A stretch of DNA of 64,000 bases from Ralstonia condita (lineage in GTDB: Bacteria; Pseudomonadota; Gammaproteobacteria; Burkholderiales; Burkholderiaceae). The DNA lies in contig NZ_CATYWO010000004.1 in NCBI RefSeq assembly GCF_958405655.1, forward strand, positions 248,001-312,000. Direction: 5' to 3'. A program made the position numbers and the translations under genes. Below the pieces are notes generated by a model. The model ran no database searches. It had not been told where the DNA came from and saw nothing but the letters and a program-made list of their open reading frames with translations. The first letter of the stretch is position 1. Each line of letters starts with the position of its first letter. Positions 19,013 through 27,399 of the stretch are shown in pieces.

Positions 19013-20109
19013 ATTTCAGTATTGGTTTCATCGTCTCGTTCTGCATCACCATGCTGGTGGTTAGGTACGCGCATCTACACTCCCACTTGTCTGGCGATGC
19101 GGACCTGAGCGGCGCGCAAAAATTTCACACGAAACCGGTCCCCCGCATTGGAGGTAGCGGCATCGCAGTTGCCCTGCTCTTGAACGGCATTGCTCTATGG
19201 GTGGCCAACGCCTACCAGTTCCACGAGTATGCAATGCTGATTGGCGCATCGATTCCTGCTTTCCTCGGTGGCTTCATCGAAGACTTGACAAAGCGTGTCA
19301 GCGCCCGCGACCGCCTTGTTCTAACGATTATCGCCGCGCTCTTGGCAGTATGGCTGCTTAATGCACGAATAGCGCAGGTCGATATTCCTGGCTTTGGTTC
19401 TTTGGCTGTCCCGTACTACGGGTCTATTCTTTTGACCGCACTGGCTGTGGCAGGTTTGGCCAACGCCATCAACATCATCGATGGTTTCAACGGACTAGCG
19501 GCAATCGTCGCCACCATGATGTTTGTGTCGCTTGCACTGATTGCCTTCCATGTAGGTGACGTGTTTGTTTTGTCGTGCGCGCTTGTCATGGCAGGGGCGA
19601 TCCTGGGGTTTTTCCTCTGGAATTTTCCAGGCGGCCACATATTCCTTGGCGATGGTGGTGCCTACCTCATCGGCTTTATGTTGGGGGAGTTGGCGGTGTT
19701 GCTGACCATGCGTCATGCTGAAGTCTCCGCTTGGTACCCAGTGCTCATGTTCATTTACCCGATTTTTGAAACACTGTTCTCGATCTATCGGAAGCAATTC
19801 CTGCGAGGAGTTTCGCCTGGAATACCCGATGGTATCCATCTACACATGTTGATCTACAAACGCCTCATGCGCTGGGTTGTTGGCAGTCAGGAAGAGCGGC
19901 ATCGGCTTCGCCGAAATTCGTTCACATCCCCCTATTTATGGCTGTTGAGCCTGTTAGCTGTTCTTCCAGCAACGCTTCTTTGGAACCGTAATGGCTGGCT
20001 GATAGTTTTCGTGGTCGTTTTTGTTTCGACCTATGTCTGGCTCTACTGGAGTATCGTGCGCTTCCGGGTGCCGCGTTGGATGATTGTCAAAAAGAAACAT
20101 CATGATTGA
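19006..20109 (+). CDS. wecA: Undecaprenyl-phosphate sugar-1-phosphate transferase (WecA-like)
   Basis: A polyprenyl-phosphate HexNAc-1-P transferase of 367 residues with about 10-11 membrane spans. Family motifs are NIIDGFNGLAAIVA, GFFLWNFPGGHIFLGDGGAYLIGF with its catalytic aspartate, and the cytosolic HLHMLIYKR histidine motif. It starts O-unit assembly by moving a sugar phosphate (GlcNAc-1-P or a related HexNAc) to undecaprenyl phosphate at the inner membrane. A WbpL-like specificity (Fuc/QuiNAc) is also possible. The stop overlaps the start of the wzz-like gene. Confidence 0.88.
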   Translation: MLNFSIGFIVSFCITMLVVRYAHLHSHLSGDADLSGAQKFHTKPVPRIGGSGIAVALLLNGIALWVANAYQFHEYAMLIGASIPAFLGGFIEDLTKRVSARDRLVLTIIAALLAVWLLNARIAQVDIPGFGSLAVPYYGSILLTALAVAGLANAINIIDGFNGLAAIVATMMFVSLALIAFHVGDVFVLSCALVMAGAILGFFLWNFPGGHIFLGDGGAYLIGFMLGELAVLLTMRHAEVSAWYPVLMFIYPIFETLFSIYRKQFLRGVSPGIPDGIHLHMLIYKRLMRWVVGSQEERHRLRRNSFTSPYLWLLSLLAVLPATLLWNRNGWLIVFVVVFVSTYVWLYWSIVRFRVPRWMIVKKKHHD

Positions 20110-20987
20110 AGAACAGATGCACGCCGATGAAAATCGTTTCGGTACTGGCTTGGATGATGTCGGCGCATTTATTCGCCGCCATGCGCTCAAGCTTGCAGCT
20201 TTCACCACTATTGGTGCAGGCGCTGCTTTTGCCGCTACATTCATGATGCGTCCGCTTTGGCAAGCTCAGGTTACTGTTCAAAGTGGACAGCTATATTGGG
20301 TGACATCGACAGGCCCGACCGTTGTCAACATCGAACCACCGGCCCGTACGGTCGATCGCCTTAAAGTCGCTACGTTTCAAGACACGGTACTAAAACAGCT
20401 CAAATTGCCTTTGAATGATGGGATGAGCCCGGAAACCGATCTTATTCGGCGGAGTTTCGAGGTCCGCCTTTTACGCAATTCTGACCTCATAGAACTTTCA
20501 GTCCGAGGGTATAGCCCGTCCGACGCGTCACATGTGCTGGAGCAATACGTGCGTAATCTAGCGGAAGAGCATGCCTCTTTGGCAAAGCCCACGTTAGACC
20601 GTCTTTCTAATGATATGAGGCAGGTTGAGGCAGACCTATCGGAGGCCAGAGCTCGCCAAGCCGAGCTCGAAAGGCGTGAGCAGGAACGCTCGAGAACAAG
20701 CATTGCCGGCAAGTTCTCGGAGAGCGTGCTCTTAGACAGCATGGTCAGCAGCACCGCCTCAGACATCCGCCTACTACAGCAGCGGAAGAATACGTTACAG
20801 GAACAACTCAACCCCGAGCGCACTTTTAATACGCGTGTTGTCGGGGAAACCGTTGTCAGCCGCGCACCGGTGTTTCCGAAGCGATCACTTTTCTCTGCCT
20901 CGGGGGGGGGTCATAGGTTTGTTGCTTGGGTTGATTTACGGCGCTTTGCGTAGCAATCGCCTAAAAGGCCACAGAGTGAAAACGTGA
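20102..20987 (+). pseudogene. wzz: Wzz-like O-antigen chain-length regulator, frameshifted in a G9 tract
   Basis: A polysaccharide co-polymerase: an N-terminal membrane span (LAAFTTIGAGAAFAATFMM), a periplasmic domain with a coiled-coil region rich in Glu/Arg (LSEARARQAELERREQERS) and a proline-bearing segment APVFPKRS before the second span. As written, the frame runs to 20953 and ends in an out-of-place tail (GGGHRFVAWVDLRRFA). A run of nine G at 20902-20910 is the cause. With eight G, the frame would read GGVIGLLLGLIYGALRSNRL, a proper second membrane helix, and stop at 20985-20987, overlapping the GTG of apaH. ATG 20102 was chosen over TTG 20084. Confidence 0.8.
20902..20910 (+). repeat. 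Run of nine G inside the wzz-like gene
   Basis: The run interrupts the wzz-like frame one helix before its natural end. One G fewer restores a full-length product. Runs of this length are prone to slippage, so it may be a phase-variation switch; a base-calling error is the plain alternative. Confidence 0.85.
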
Positions 20988-21829
20988 GTCCAGTTGCCCA
21001 CGCCATCGGCGACCTCCAAGGCTGCTGCTCCCCCCTCCGCACCCTGCTTGCAGCCCTCCCCGCTGAAGCCCCGTTACGCTTCGTAGGCGACCTCATCAAC
21101 CGCGGCCCAGAATCACTCGCCACGCTGCGGCAGGTCATCCAATTATGCGAAGCCGGCCGCGCCCGCACGGTGCTCGGCAACCACGACATCCACCTTCTGG
21201 CCGTCGCGGCCGGGGTCCGCAAGCCGGGTAAGCGAGACACCCTTGCGGACATCCTCGCTGCGCCCGATAGCGACCAGCTCGTCACCTGGCTGCGGCATCA
21301 ACCGCTGGCGATCTTTGAAGATGGCTTCCTGATGGTTCACGCGGGCGTGCTGCCCCAGTGGACGACAGGCGATGTCCTCGAACTGGCGGGTGCAGTGGAG
21401 CGCGAGCTTCGCAGCCCGTACTGGAAGACCTTCCTGGCCGATGCCTTCGGAAATCACCCGGCCAAGTGGAGCGACGATCTCGTCGGCATGGACCGCCTGC
21501 GCCTCACGATCAACGCACTGACGCGGCTGCGTTTCTGCACACCGGACGGCGCGATGGAGTTTGAGACCACGGATGCCGAGGGCGCACCCGACGGCCATAT
21601 GCCGTGGTTCGACGTACCGGGCCGACGCACGCGCGGCACGCCCATCGTCTTCGGGCATTGGTCGACACGCGGGCTGGTCATGCGCGACGACGTGGTGGGC
21701 CTCGATACGGGCTGCGTATGGGGCGGCAAGCTGACGGCGGTGAAGCTGTCACTGGCGCCGGCCGAGCGCGACGTGGTGCAGGTCGACTGCGAGCAGGCGC
21801 AGGACCCGCTCGCGCACAAGAAGCCGTAG
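20984..21829 (+). CDS. apaH: Symmetrical bis(5'-nucleosyl)-tetraphosphatase
   Basis: A metallophosphatase that splits Ap4A to two ADP. The start is GTG. Metal-binding motifs appear in order: GDLQGCCSPL, GDLINRGPESL and LGNHDIHLLA, followed by VHAGVLPQW and the C-terminal FGHWSTRGL. The 281 residues match the usual length. Its GTG lies in a GTGA overlap with the stop that the wzz-like gene would have if the G run were one base shorter, so the two genes seem to have been translationally coupled. It marks the conserved right flank of the O-antigen locus and converges on plsC with a 10-base gap. Confidence 0.95.
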   Translation: MSPVAHAIGDLQGCCSPLRTLLAALPAEAPLRFVGDLINRGPESLATLRQVIQLCEAGRARTVLGNHDIHLLAVAAGVRKPGKRDTLADILAAPDSDQLVTWLRHQPLAIFEDGFLMVHAGVLPQWTTGDVLELAGAVERELRSPYWKTFLADAFGNHPAKWSDDLVGMDRLRLTINALTRLRFCTPDGAMEFETTDAEGAPDGHMPWFDVPGRRTRGTPIVFGHWSTRGLVMRDDVVGLDTGCVWGGKLTAVKLSLAPAERDVVQVDCEQAQDPLAHKKP

Positions 21830-21839
21830 CCGCGTTAGC

Positions 21840-22643
21840 CTAGCCAGCCCGCTCAATCAGCGCCGCGACGGCATGCTGGCTATGTGCGGCCAGCGACCGG
21901 CGGTCCATCTCCGGTGCCACGGCTTTGCCCACGTAGACTTCCACGACCAGCGGTGGGCCATTCAGGATGGCGTTGGCCGAGTCCAGCAACGACAAGTCAT
22001 CGATGTACGCCGGAATCGTCGTGAGTTCGCCCGTGGCGGCAACGCGATAACGCAGCGCCAGCGGTCGAATCGGTGCGCAGGCGCTCACGGGTGCCTGGAA
22101 CATATTGGCGTGGAACGGCAACAGGTGCAGCCCATTCGACGTCGTCCCCTCGGGGAACACGCAGATGGCATCACCGCCTCGCAACGCGTCGGCAATGGCA
22201 TGCATGATGCGATGGGCATCGCGCTTGCGGGCACGCTCGACAAAGAGCACGCCGGTCTGCGCGCACAGCCAGCCGACCACCGGCCAACTGCGGATCTCTG
22301 ACTTGGCGACGAACCGCGGCGGGTGCCAGCTGTTGATGGCATAGATGTCGAGCCACGAAACGTGGTTCGACACGAGCATCGAGCCTGCCATGTCCTCGAC
22401 CTCGGCGGGCTCGCCGTGCACGACGAGCGACACGCGGAATAACGCCAGGAGCTTGCGCGACCAGCGCTGGATCAGTGCGCGCTTGCGGGTCGGGCCAATC
22501 CACCAGAACAGCAGCGCGCACGTGGCGAGGCCTTCGGCCAGATGCACCAGCAAGCGCAGCTTGCGCAGCAGGTGCCTGCGCTGCGGGTGGGACGCGCTCA
22601 CCTGCGGCGGCGCGTTCTCTACCGGGCCGTCAATGCCGCTCAT
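21840..22643 (-). CDS. plsC: Lysophospholipid acyltransferase (1-acylglycerol-3-phosphate acyltransferase family)
   Basis: A PlsC-type acyltransferase, 267 residues from the ATG at 22643. The catalytic HX4D motif is seen in VSNHVSWLD, the substrate-binding block in FPEGTTSNG, and a hydrophobic segment near residues 38-55 (LVHLAEGLATCALLFWW) anchors it to the inner membrane. It may make phosphatidic acid or acylate another lysolipid such as an ornithine lipid precursor; a second PlsC elsewhere in the genome would be expected. Its start overlaps the end of pyrC' by 14 bases. The upstream extension of the frame is antisense-like noise. Confidence 0.88.
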   Translation of the reverse strand: MSGIDGPVENAPPQVSASHPQRRHLLRKLRLLVHLAEGLATCALLFWWIGPTRKRALIQRWSRKLLALFRVSLVVHGEPAEVEDMAGSMLVSNHVSWLDIYAINSWHPPRFVAKSEIRSWPVVGWLCAQTGVLFVERARKRDAHRIMHAIADALRGGDAICVFPEGTTSNGLHLLPFHANMFQAPVSACAPIRPLALRYRVAATGELTTIPAYIDDLSLLDSANAILNGPPLVVEVYVGKAVAPEMDRRSLAAHSQHAVAALIERAG

Positions 22644-23907
22644 GGGCCAGATGCCCTGCGACCAGCGTGGCGCGCACGCGGCCTGCCACTTCAAAGCCCA
22701 GGAACGGCGAATTCTTGCCCTGGCTGCGCAGGCTGCCCGGCTCGATCTTCCATGTGGCGTCGGGGTCGAACACGCACACGTCCGCCAGCGCACCCACCTC
22801 CAGCGAACCGGCCTGCAAACCCAGCACGCGGGCCGGCTCGCTGGTGATGCGGGCCAGCGCCTTTGGTAGCTCGACCTTGTGTTCGGCCGCCCAGCGCAGC
22901 GTCAGCGGCAGCAACGTCTCGAGACCGGTCGCGCCCGGCGAGGCTTCAGCAAACGGCAGCAGCTTCTCGTCGTCGTCCACGGGCGTGTGATCGGAACAGA
23001 TGGCATCGATCGTGCCGTCAGCCAGGCCACGCACGATCCCGTCGCGATCGCGGCCCGAGCGCAGCGGCGGCACGAAGCGCATCTGCGAGTTGAAGTAACC
23101 GATGTCGACGTCGGTCAGCGAGATGTGGTGCACGTTGACATCGCACGTGACGGGAAGGCCTTCTGACTTGGCGCGGCGCACGAGGTCGATGCCGGCCGCC
23201 GATGAGAGGCGGCACAGATGCACGCGTGCGCCGGTGCTGCGCATCAGTTCGAAAATCGTATGAAGGCGCACGGTCTCGGCCATCACCGGCACGCCGGAGA
23301 GGCCCAGGCGTGAGGCCAGCGGGCCGCTTGCGGCCACACCGCCCTTGCCCAGATACGGGTCTTCCGGGCGCAGCCAGACCGTGAAGCCGAACGTCTGTGC
23401 GTACTGCAGCGCACGCATCAGCACCTGCGTGTCGGCCATCGGCGCGTCAGCCTGCGAAAAGCCCACGCAGCCGGATTCGGTCAGCTCGGCCATTTCCGTG
23501 AGCACGGCGCCCTTCAGGCCGACGGTCAGTGCACCCAGCGGATACACGTGCGCCTGGTTCAGGTTGCGCGCACGAAACTTGAGCATCTCGACCAGGCCGG
23601 GCTCGTCGAGCACCGGATCGGTATCCGGCGGACACACCAGCGACGTCACGCCGCCGGCCATGGCCGCTGCCATTTCCGATTCGAGCGTGGCCTTGTATTC
23701 GTAGCCCGGCTCGCGCAGGCGGGCAGACAGGTCGATCAGGCCCGGGCATACGATCAGGCCCGTCGCGTCGACCGTCTTGTTGGCATGGAAATCCGCCGGA
23801 GCGTGGCCAACGCCAACCACCTTCCCTGCGGCGATGTACAGATCCTGTTGCGCGTCGACGCCGTTGGCCGGATCAATCAGGCGGCCACCCTTGATATGCA
23901 GTTTCAT
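22630..23907 (-). CDS. pyrX: Dihydroorotase-like PyrC', probably non-catalytic ATCase partner
   Basis: A 425-residue amidohydrolase of the dihydroorotase type. The metal-binding signature that should read D-x-H-x-H-x-R-E-P-G appears as DLSARLREPG, with Ser61 and Arg63 in place of both histidines, so the enzyme cannot bind the catalytic zinc pair in the normal way. The rest is well kept (AMAGGVTSLVCPPDTDP, CSDHTPVDDDEKLLPF). In Pseudomonas the inactive PyrC' forms a dodecamer with PyrB and is needed for aspartate transcarbamoylase assembly. The gene sits 8 bases after pyrB, the same arrangement. A working dihydroorotase should be encoded elsewhere. Confidence 0.88.
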   Translation of the reverse strand: MKLHIKGGRLIDPANGVDAQQDLYIAAGKVVGVGHAPADFHANKTVDATGLIVCPGLIDLSARLREPGYEYKATLESEMAAAMAGGVTSLVCPPDTDPVLDEPGLVEMLKFRARNLNQAHVYPLGALTVGLKGAVLTEMAELTESGCVGFSQADAPMADTQVLMRALQYAQTFGFTVWLRPEDPYLGKGGVAASGPLASRLGLSGVPVMAETVRLHTIFELMRSTGARVHLCRLSSAAGIDLVRRAKSEGLPVTCDVNVHHISLTDVDIGYFNSQMRFVPPLRSGRDRDGIVRGLADGTIDAICSDHTPVDDDEKLLPFAEASPGATGLETLLPLTLRWAAEHKVELPKALARITSEPARVLGLQAGSLEVGALADVCVFDPDATWKIEPGSLRSQGKNSPFLGFEVAGRVRATLVAGHLAHERH

Positions 23908-23915
23908 CGGTCTTC

Positions 23916-24887
23916 TTAGTCGTTGTTGCCAGCCACGATGCCCATCACGGCCATGCGGACCGCGATACCGAAGGTCACCTGGTTCAGGATCACCGATTGC
24001 ACCCCGTCGGCGACGGCGGAGTCGATTTCCACGCCGCGGTTCATCGGGCCCGGGTGCATGACGATGGCGTCCGGCTTGGCCAGCGCCAGGCGCTCCAGCG
24101 TGAGGCCGTACGCCTTGAAGTATTCCTGGGCGGACGGCAGCAGCGCGCCACTCATGCGTTCGTTCTGCAGGCGCAGCATGATCACCACATCCACGCCCTT
24201 GAGGCCCTCTTCCATGTTGTGGAAGACGCGCACGCCCATGTGTTCGAGGCCGCCTGGCAGCAGCGTACGCGGGCCAATGGCGCGCACTTCGGCGCAGCCC
24301 AGCGTCGTCAACGCATGGATGTCGGAGCGTGCGACGCGCGAATGCAGGATATCGCCGACGATCGCCACCGTCAGGTTCGAGAAATCCTTCTTGTAGTGGC
24401 GGATGGTGTACATGTCGAGCAGCCCCTGCGTGGGGTGCGCATGGCGGCCATCGCCGGCGTTGATCACATGCACGTGCGGCGCGACGTGCTGGGCGATCAG
24501 GTACGGTGCCCCTGAACTGGCATGCCGCACGACGAACATGTCCGCCTGCATGGCCGACAGGTTGTTGATCGTGTCGAGCAGCGATTCACCCTTGCTCGTC
24601 GACGACGCATTGATGTTCAGGTTGATCACGTCCGCTGACAGCCGCTTGGCCGCGATCTCGAACGTGGTGCGCGTTCGCGTGGAGTTCTCGAAAAACAGGT
24701 TGAACACGCTCTTGCCGCGCAGCAGCGGCACCTTCTTCACCTCGCGGTCGGAATCCGATACGGAGACGAACTGCTGCGCGGTGTCCAGCACGTGCGTGAG
24801 GATGTCGCGCGACAGCCCCTCGATCGACAGCAGGTGCTTGAGCTCGCCGTTTTTCGTGAGCTGCGGGTTGGCGAAAGTCTTGGTCAT
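23916..24887 (-). CDS. pyrB: Aspartate carbamoyltransferase catalytic chain
   Basis: This enzyme condenses carbamoyl phosphate with aspartate in pyrimidine synthesis. The carbamoyl-phosphate loop FENSTRTRTTFE is present, as are the DMFVVRHASSGAPY and MHPGPMNRGVEI motifs. At 323 residues it is about 10-15 longer than the E. coli chain at the N-terminus, as in the pseudomonad type that pairs with PyrC'. No pyrI is seen. It lies in a leftward group algH-ruvX-pyrR-pyrB-pyrC'. Confidence 0.96.
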   Translation of the reverse strand: MTKTFANPQLTKNGELKHLLSIEGLSRDILTHVLDTAQQFVSVSDSDREVKKVPLLRGKSVFNLFFENSTRTRTTFEIAAKRLSADVINLNINASSTSKGESLLDTINNLSAMQADMFVVRHASSGAPYLIAQHVAPHVHVINAGDGRHAHPTQGLLDMYTIRHYKKDFSNLTVAIVGDILHSRVARSDIHALTTLGCAEVRAIGPRTLLPGGLEHMGVRVFHNMEEGLKGVDVVIMLRLQNERMSGALLPSAQEYFKAYGLTLERLALAKPDAIVMHPGPMNRGVEIDSAVADGVQSVILNQVTFGIAVRMAVMGIVAGNND

Positions 24888-24959
24888 GAGAGACGAAAAG
24901 CGACAGAAGGCGACAAAAGCGTGGTCAATACAAAACGGGAAACGCTGCAGCGCGCGCGG

Positions 24960-25478
24960 TCAGACACCCTTGGGCTCGCGCGTGAAGGTAAAGCGGGCGG
25001 CGGCGCCCTCGCCGGCTTCGCTGAGCACGAGCGACTCGTCGGCCGGCAGCGTCACACGCTCGCCGATGTAATCCGGCGCGATGGGCAACTGGCGCTCGCC
25101 GCGGTCCACCAGCACCGCAAGCTCCACCGCCGCCGGCCGGCCGTAGTCGAACAGCTCGTTGATCGCCGCGCGGATGGTGCGGCCGCTGGCCAGCACGTCG
25201 TCCACCAGCAGGATGCGGCGCTCGTTCACGTCGAACGGCAGCGTGGTCGGCTGCGCCTTGGCGTGCAGGCCTTTCTTGGCGTAGTCGTCACGGTGCATGG
25301 CGACGTTGATCACGCCGTATTCCGGCAAACCGAGATCATGGGCGAGGCGCCGGGCAATCCAGGCGCCGCCGCTGACGATGCCGGCCACCGACCAGGCATG
25401 GCCCTCGGCCATCCGCGTGCGCAATTGTGCGACGAGGCTCTGGTACAGCGCCTCGGCATCGATCTGTTGCGATGTCAT
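24960..25478 (-). CDS. pyrR: Bifunctional pyr operon regulator / uracil phosphoribosyltransferase
   Basis: A type I phosphoribosyltransferase fold of 172 residues with the PRPP-binding signature ILLVDDVLASGRTIRAAI and the GIVSGGAWIARRLA loop. PyrR can regulate pyr genes through attenuation in Gram-positives and has weak UPRTase activity; in beta-proteobacteria its regulatory use is uncertain. The start at 25478 (MTSQQIDAEALYQSL) is fixed by an ATGA overlap with ruvX and by family length. 72 bases separate it from pyrB. Confidence 0.92.
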   Translation of the reverse strand: MTSQQIDAEALYQSLVAQLRTRMAEGHAWSVAGIVSGGAWIARRLAHDLGLPEYGVINVAMHRDDYAKKGLHAKAQPTTLPFDVNERRILLVDDVLASGRTIRAAINELFDYGRPAAVELAVLVDRGERQLPIAPDYIGERVTLPADESLVLSEAGEGAAARFTFTREPKGV

Positions 25479-25918
25479 GCGTGTGTTTCGTCGAAAAACT
25501 GTTGGAGGATGATGCGCGCGGCCTCGGCGTCGAGCACATCGTCGGAAGCGCCGGCGTCCTGCGCGGCGATCGACGAGTAGCGCTCGTCCACCCAGGTCAC
25601 CGGCAACCCGAATCGGCCATGAAGCTGGTTGCCGAAGCGCTTGGCGAGCTTGATCATGGGCTGCTCTTCCCCATCGGGGTGCACCGGCATGCCGACAACA
25701 AAACCGACCGGCTGCCATTCGTTGACCAGGCGCGCAATCTGCGCAAAACGGAAATCGACCGAACGATTGGGGATGGTTTCCAGCGCCCGCGCCGAACGCG
25801 TAATGGAGTTGCCCAGCGCTACGCCGATGCGCTTTTCACCGTAATCGAATGCCAGCAAGGTGCCTGCGGCGGGCACGGAAGCCGTGGCCGGGCCCGTCGC
25901 CCATGCCGGCTCAGGCAT
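25475..25918 (-). CDS. ruvX: Putative pre-16S rRNA nuclease (YqgF/RuvX)
   Basis: A 147-residue RNase H-fold protein. The opening LLAFDYGEKRIGVALGNSIT carries the first catalytic aspartate, VGMPVHPDGEE and WVDERYSS supply further acidic residues. YqgF is needed for 5' maturation of 16S rRNA in E. coli and was earlier thought to be a Holliday-junction resolvase. It is flanked by algH with an 8-base overlap and pyrR with an ATGA overlap, the common YqgE-YqgF-PyrR order. Confidence 0.94.
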   Translation of the reverse strand: MPEPAWATGPATASVPAAGTLLAFDYGEKRIGVALGNSITRSARALETIPNRSVDFRFAQIARLVNEWQPVGFVVGMPVHPDGEEQPMIKLAKRFGNQLHGRFGLPVTWVDERYSSIAAQDAGASDDVLDAEAARIILQQFFDETHA

Positions 25919-26483
25919 GTCCGGCCTCGCCCGACAGCATGGCAGGGCTGATGCCTAGGAGGTTCAGCGCGGCAGCGAACCGCTCCTCGGCAGGCACGTT
26001 GAAGATGACCTCGGGATCGGCCTGGACGGTCAGCCAGCCATTGCGGCTGATTTCATCTTCCAGCTGGCCGGCGCTCCAGCCGGCGTACCCGAGGGTCAGG
26101 ATGAAGCGCTCCGGCCCGCCGCCGTGGGCGACGGCTTCGAGCACATCCTTGGAGGTCGTCATCTCCAGACCGCCCGGCACCACCAGAGACGAGGAATACG
26201 CACCCGTGGCGTCATGCAGGACGAAGCCGCGCTCGGTCTGCACCGGGCCGCCGTAATACACGGGCTGTTCTGCGAGGGGGTGGATTTCGAGCTTCAGGTC
26301 GATCTTGTCGAACAGTGTCGCCAAGTCGAGGTCGATGGGCCGGTTGATGACGAGGCCGAGCGCGCCGCGCTCGTTGTGCTCGCACATGTACACGACCGTG
26401 CCGGAAAACGTGGAGTCCGCCATGCCAGGCATAGCGATCAGGAACTGATTCGTGAGATTGATAGGTGCGTCCGGCGGGGCCAT
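25911..26483 (-). CDS. algH: YqgE/AlgH family protein (UPF0301)
   Basis: A 190-residue protein with the standard family opening LTNQFLIAMPGMADSTFSGTVVYMCEHN, then GALGLVINRP and VYYGGPVQTERGFVLH. Its biochemical role is unknown; AlgH was first noted as affecting alginate genes in Pseudomonas. It is the first gene of the leftward algH-ruvX-pyrR-pyrB-pyrC'-plsC run, preceded by an 84-base gap after the pseudouridine synthase gene. Confidence 0.93.
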   Translation of the reverse strand: MAPPDAPINLTNQFLIAMPGMADSTFSGTVVYMCEHNERGALGLVINRPIDLDLATLFDKIDLKLEIHPLAEQPVYYGGPVQTERGFVLHDATGAYSSSLVVPGGLEMTTSKDVLEAVAHGGGPERFILTLGYAGWSAGQLEDEISRNGWLTVQADPEVIFNVPAEERFAAALNLLGISPAMLSGEAGHA

Positions 26484-26567
26484 AAGTCTAGTTTACCAAA
26501 AGCACCCGACCGCCGCCCCTTTCATTTGGACGATTCGACCCGCGAGCGCAGGAATCCGTGTGGCGAT

Positions 26568-27317
26568 TCATGCACTCGAACCAGCGCGCGGCGGTGTGGT
26601 GTTCAGTGCCTCCAGATCCGACGCGTCCAGCCAACGCCAATCACCGGGCGCCAGATCGGTCCCGAGGGTGAGCCCGCCGATGGCGCTGCGGTGCAGCCCT
26701 TCTACATGGTTGCCGGCCGCAGCCACCATGCGTTTGACCTGATGGTATTTGCCCTGCGTGAGCGCCATGCGCAGATGATGCGTGTCAACGCGCTCGGCCC
26801 AGGCGGCGGCGACATGTTCATTCTCGTCGGCCAGCAGCACGCCCGCGCACAGTTGGGCGACCTGCGCATCCGTGACCGGCTCGGCGGTCGTGATCTCGTA
26901 CACCTTGGGCACCTGATGGCGCGGGCTGGTGAGGGTATGGACGAACTGGCCGTCGTCGGTCAGCAGCAGCAGGCCCGTGGTGTCCTGGTCCAGACGCCCG
27001 ACGCATTGCACGCCGCGCTCGCGCAGCGGCACGGGCAGCAGCGTATAGACGCTCGGATGGTGCTTCGGCTTTTGCGAACACTCCACCCCGGCGGGCTTGT
27101 TGAGCATCAGATAAGCCTTGGCGTGATACGTCCAGCGTTCGCCGTCAACGTCCAGCACCAGCCCGGCCGTATCGACCAGGGCATCCGGGTCCTCCATCTC
27201 CGTTCCGTCGATGCTGACCAACCCCGCGAGCACCAGGTCCTTGCAATAGCGGCGCGTGCCAAAGCCCTGGGATTGCAGGATGCGATAGAGCGGTAGACGG
27301 ACAGATGGAGCAGTCAT
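26568..27317 (-). CDS. rsuA: Small-subunit rRNA pseudouridine synthase (RsuA family)
   Basis: The 249-residue protein has an N-terminal S4-type RNA-binding segment (LYRILQSQGFGTRRYCKDLVLAGLVSIDG) and the catalytic RsuA/RluB motif GRLDQDTTGLLLLTDDG with the active aspartate. HTLTSPRHQVPKVYEITT follows. RsuA modifies U516 of 16S rRNA in E. coli. The start at 27317 (MTAPSVRLPLYRILQ) was chosen because the long upstream extension has no family similarity and would run through the photolyase promoter region. Confidence 0.9.
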   Translation of the reverse strand: MTAPSVRLPLYRILQSQGFGTRRYCKDLVLAGLVSIDGTEMEDPDALVDTAGLVLDVDGERWTYHAKAYLMLNKPAGVECSQKPKHHPSVYTLLPVPLRERGVQCVGRLDQDTTGLLLLTDDGQFVHTLTSPRHQVPKVYEITTAEPVTDAQVAQLCAGVLLADENEHVAAAWAERVDTHHLRMALTQGKYHQVKRMVAAAGNHVEGLHRSAIGGLTLGTDLAPGDWRWLDASDLEALNTTPPRAGSSA

Positions 27318-27399
27318 GACAACAACGTGGAAAAAGAGATCAGGCGCCGATTTTGCGATACGCTCGGCCGAATCTTCAAACTCGCCGAGCCCGCCGCAC

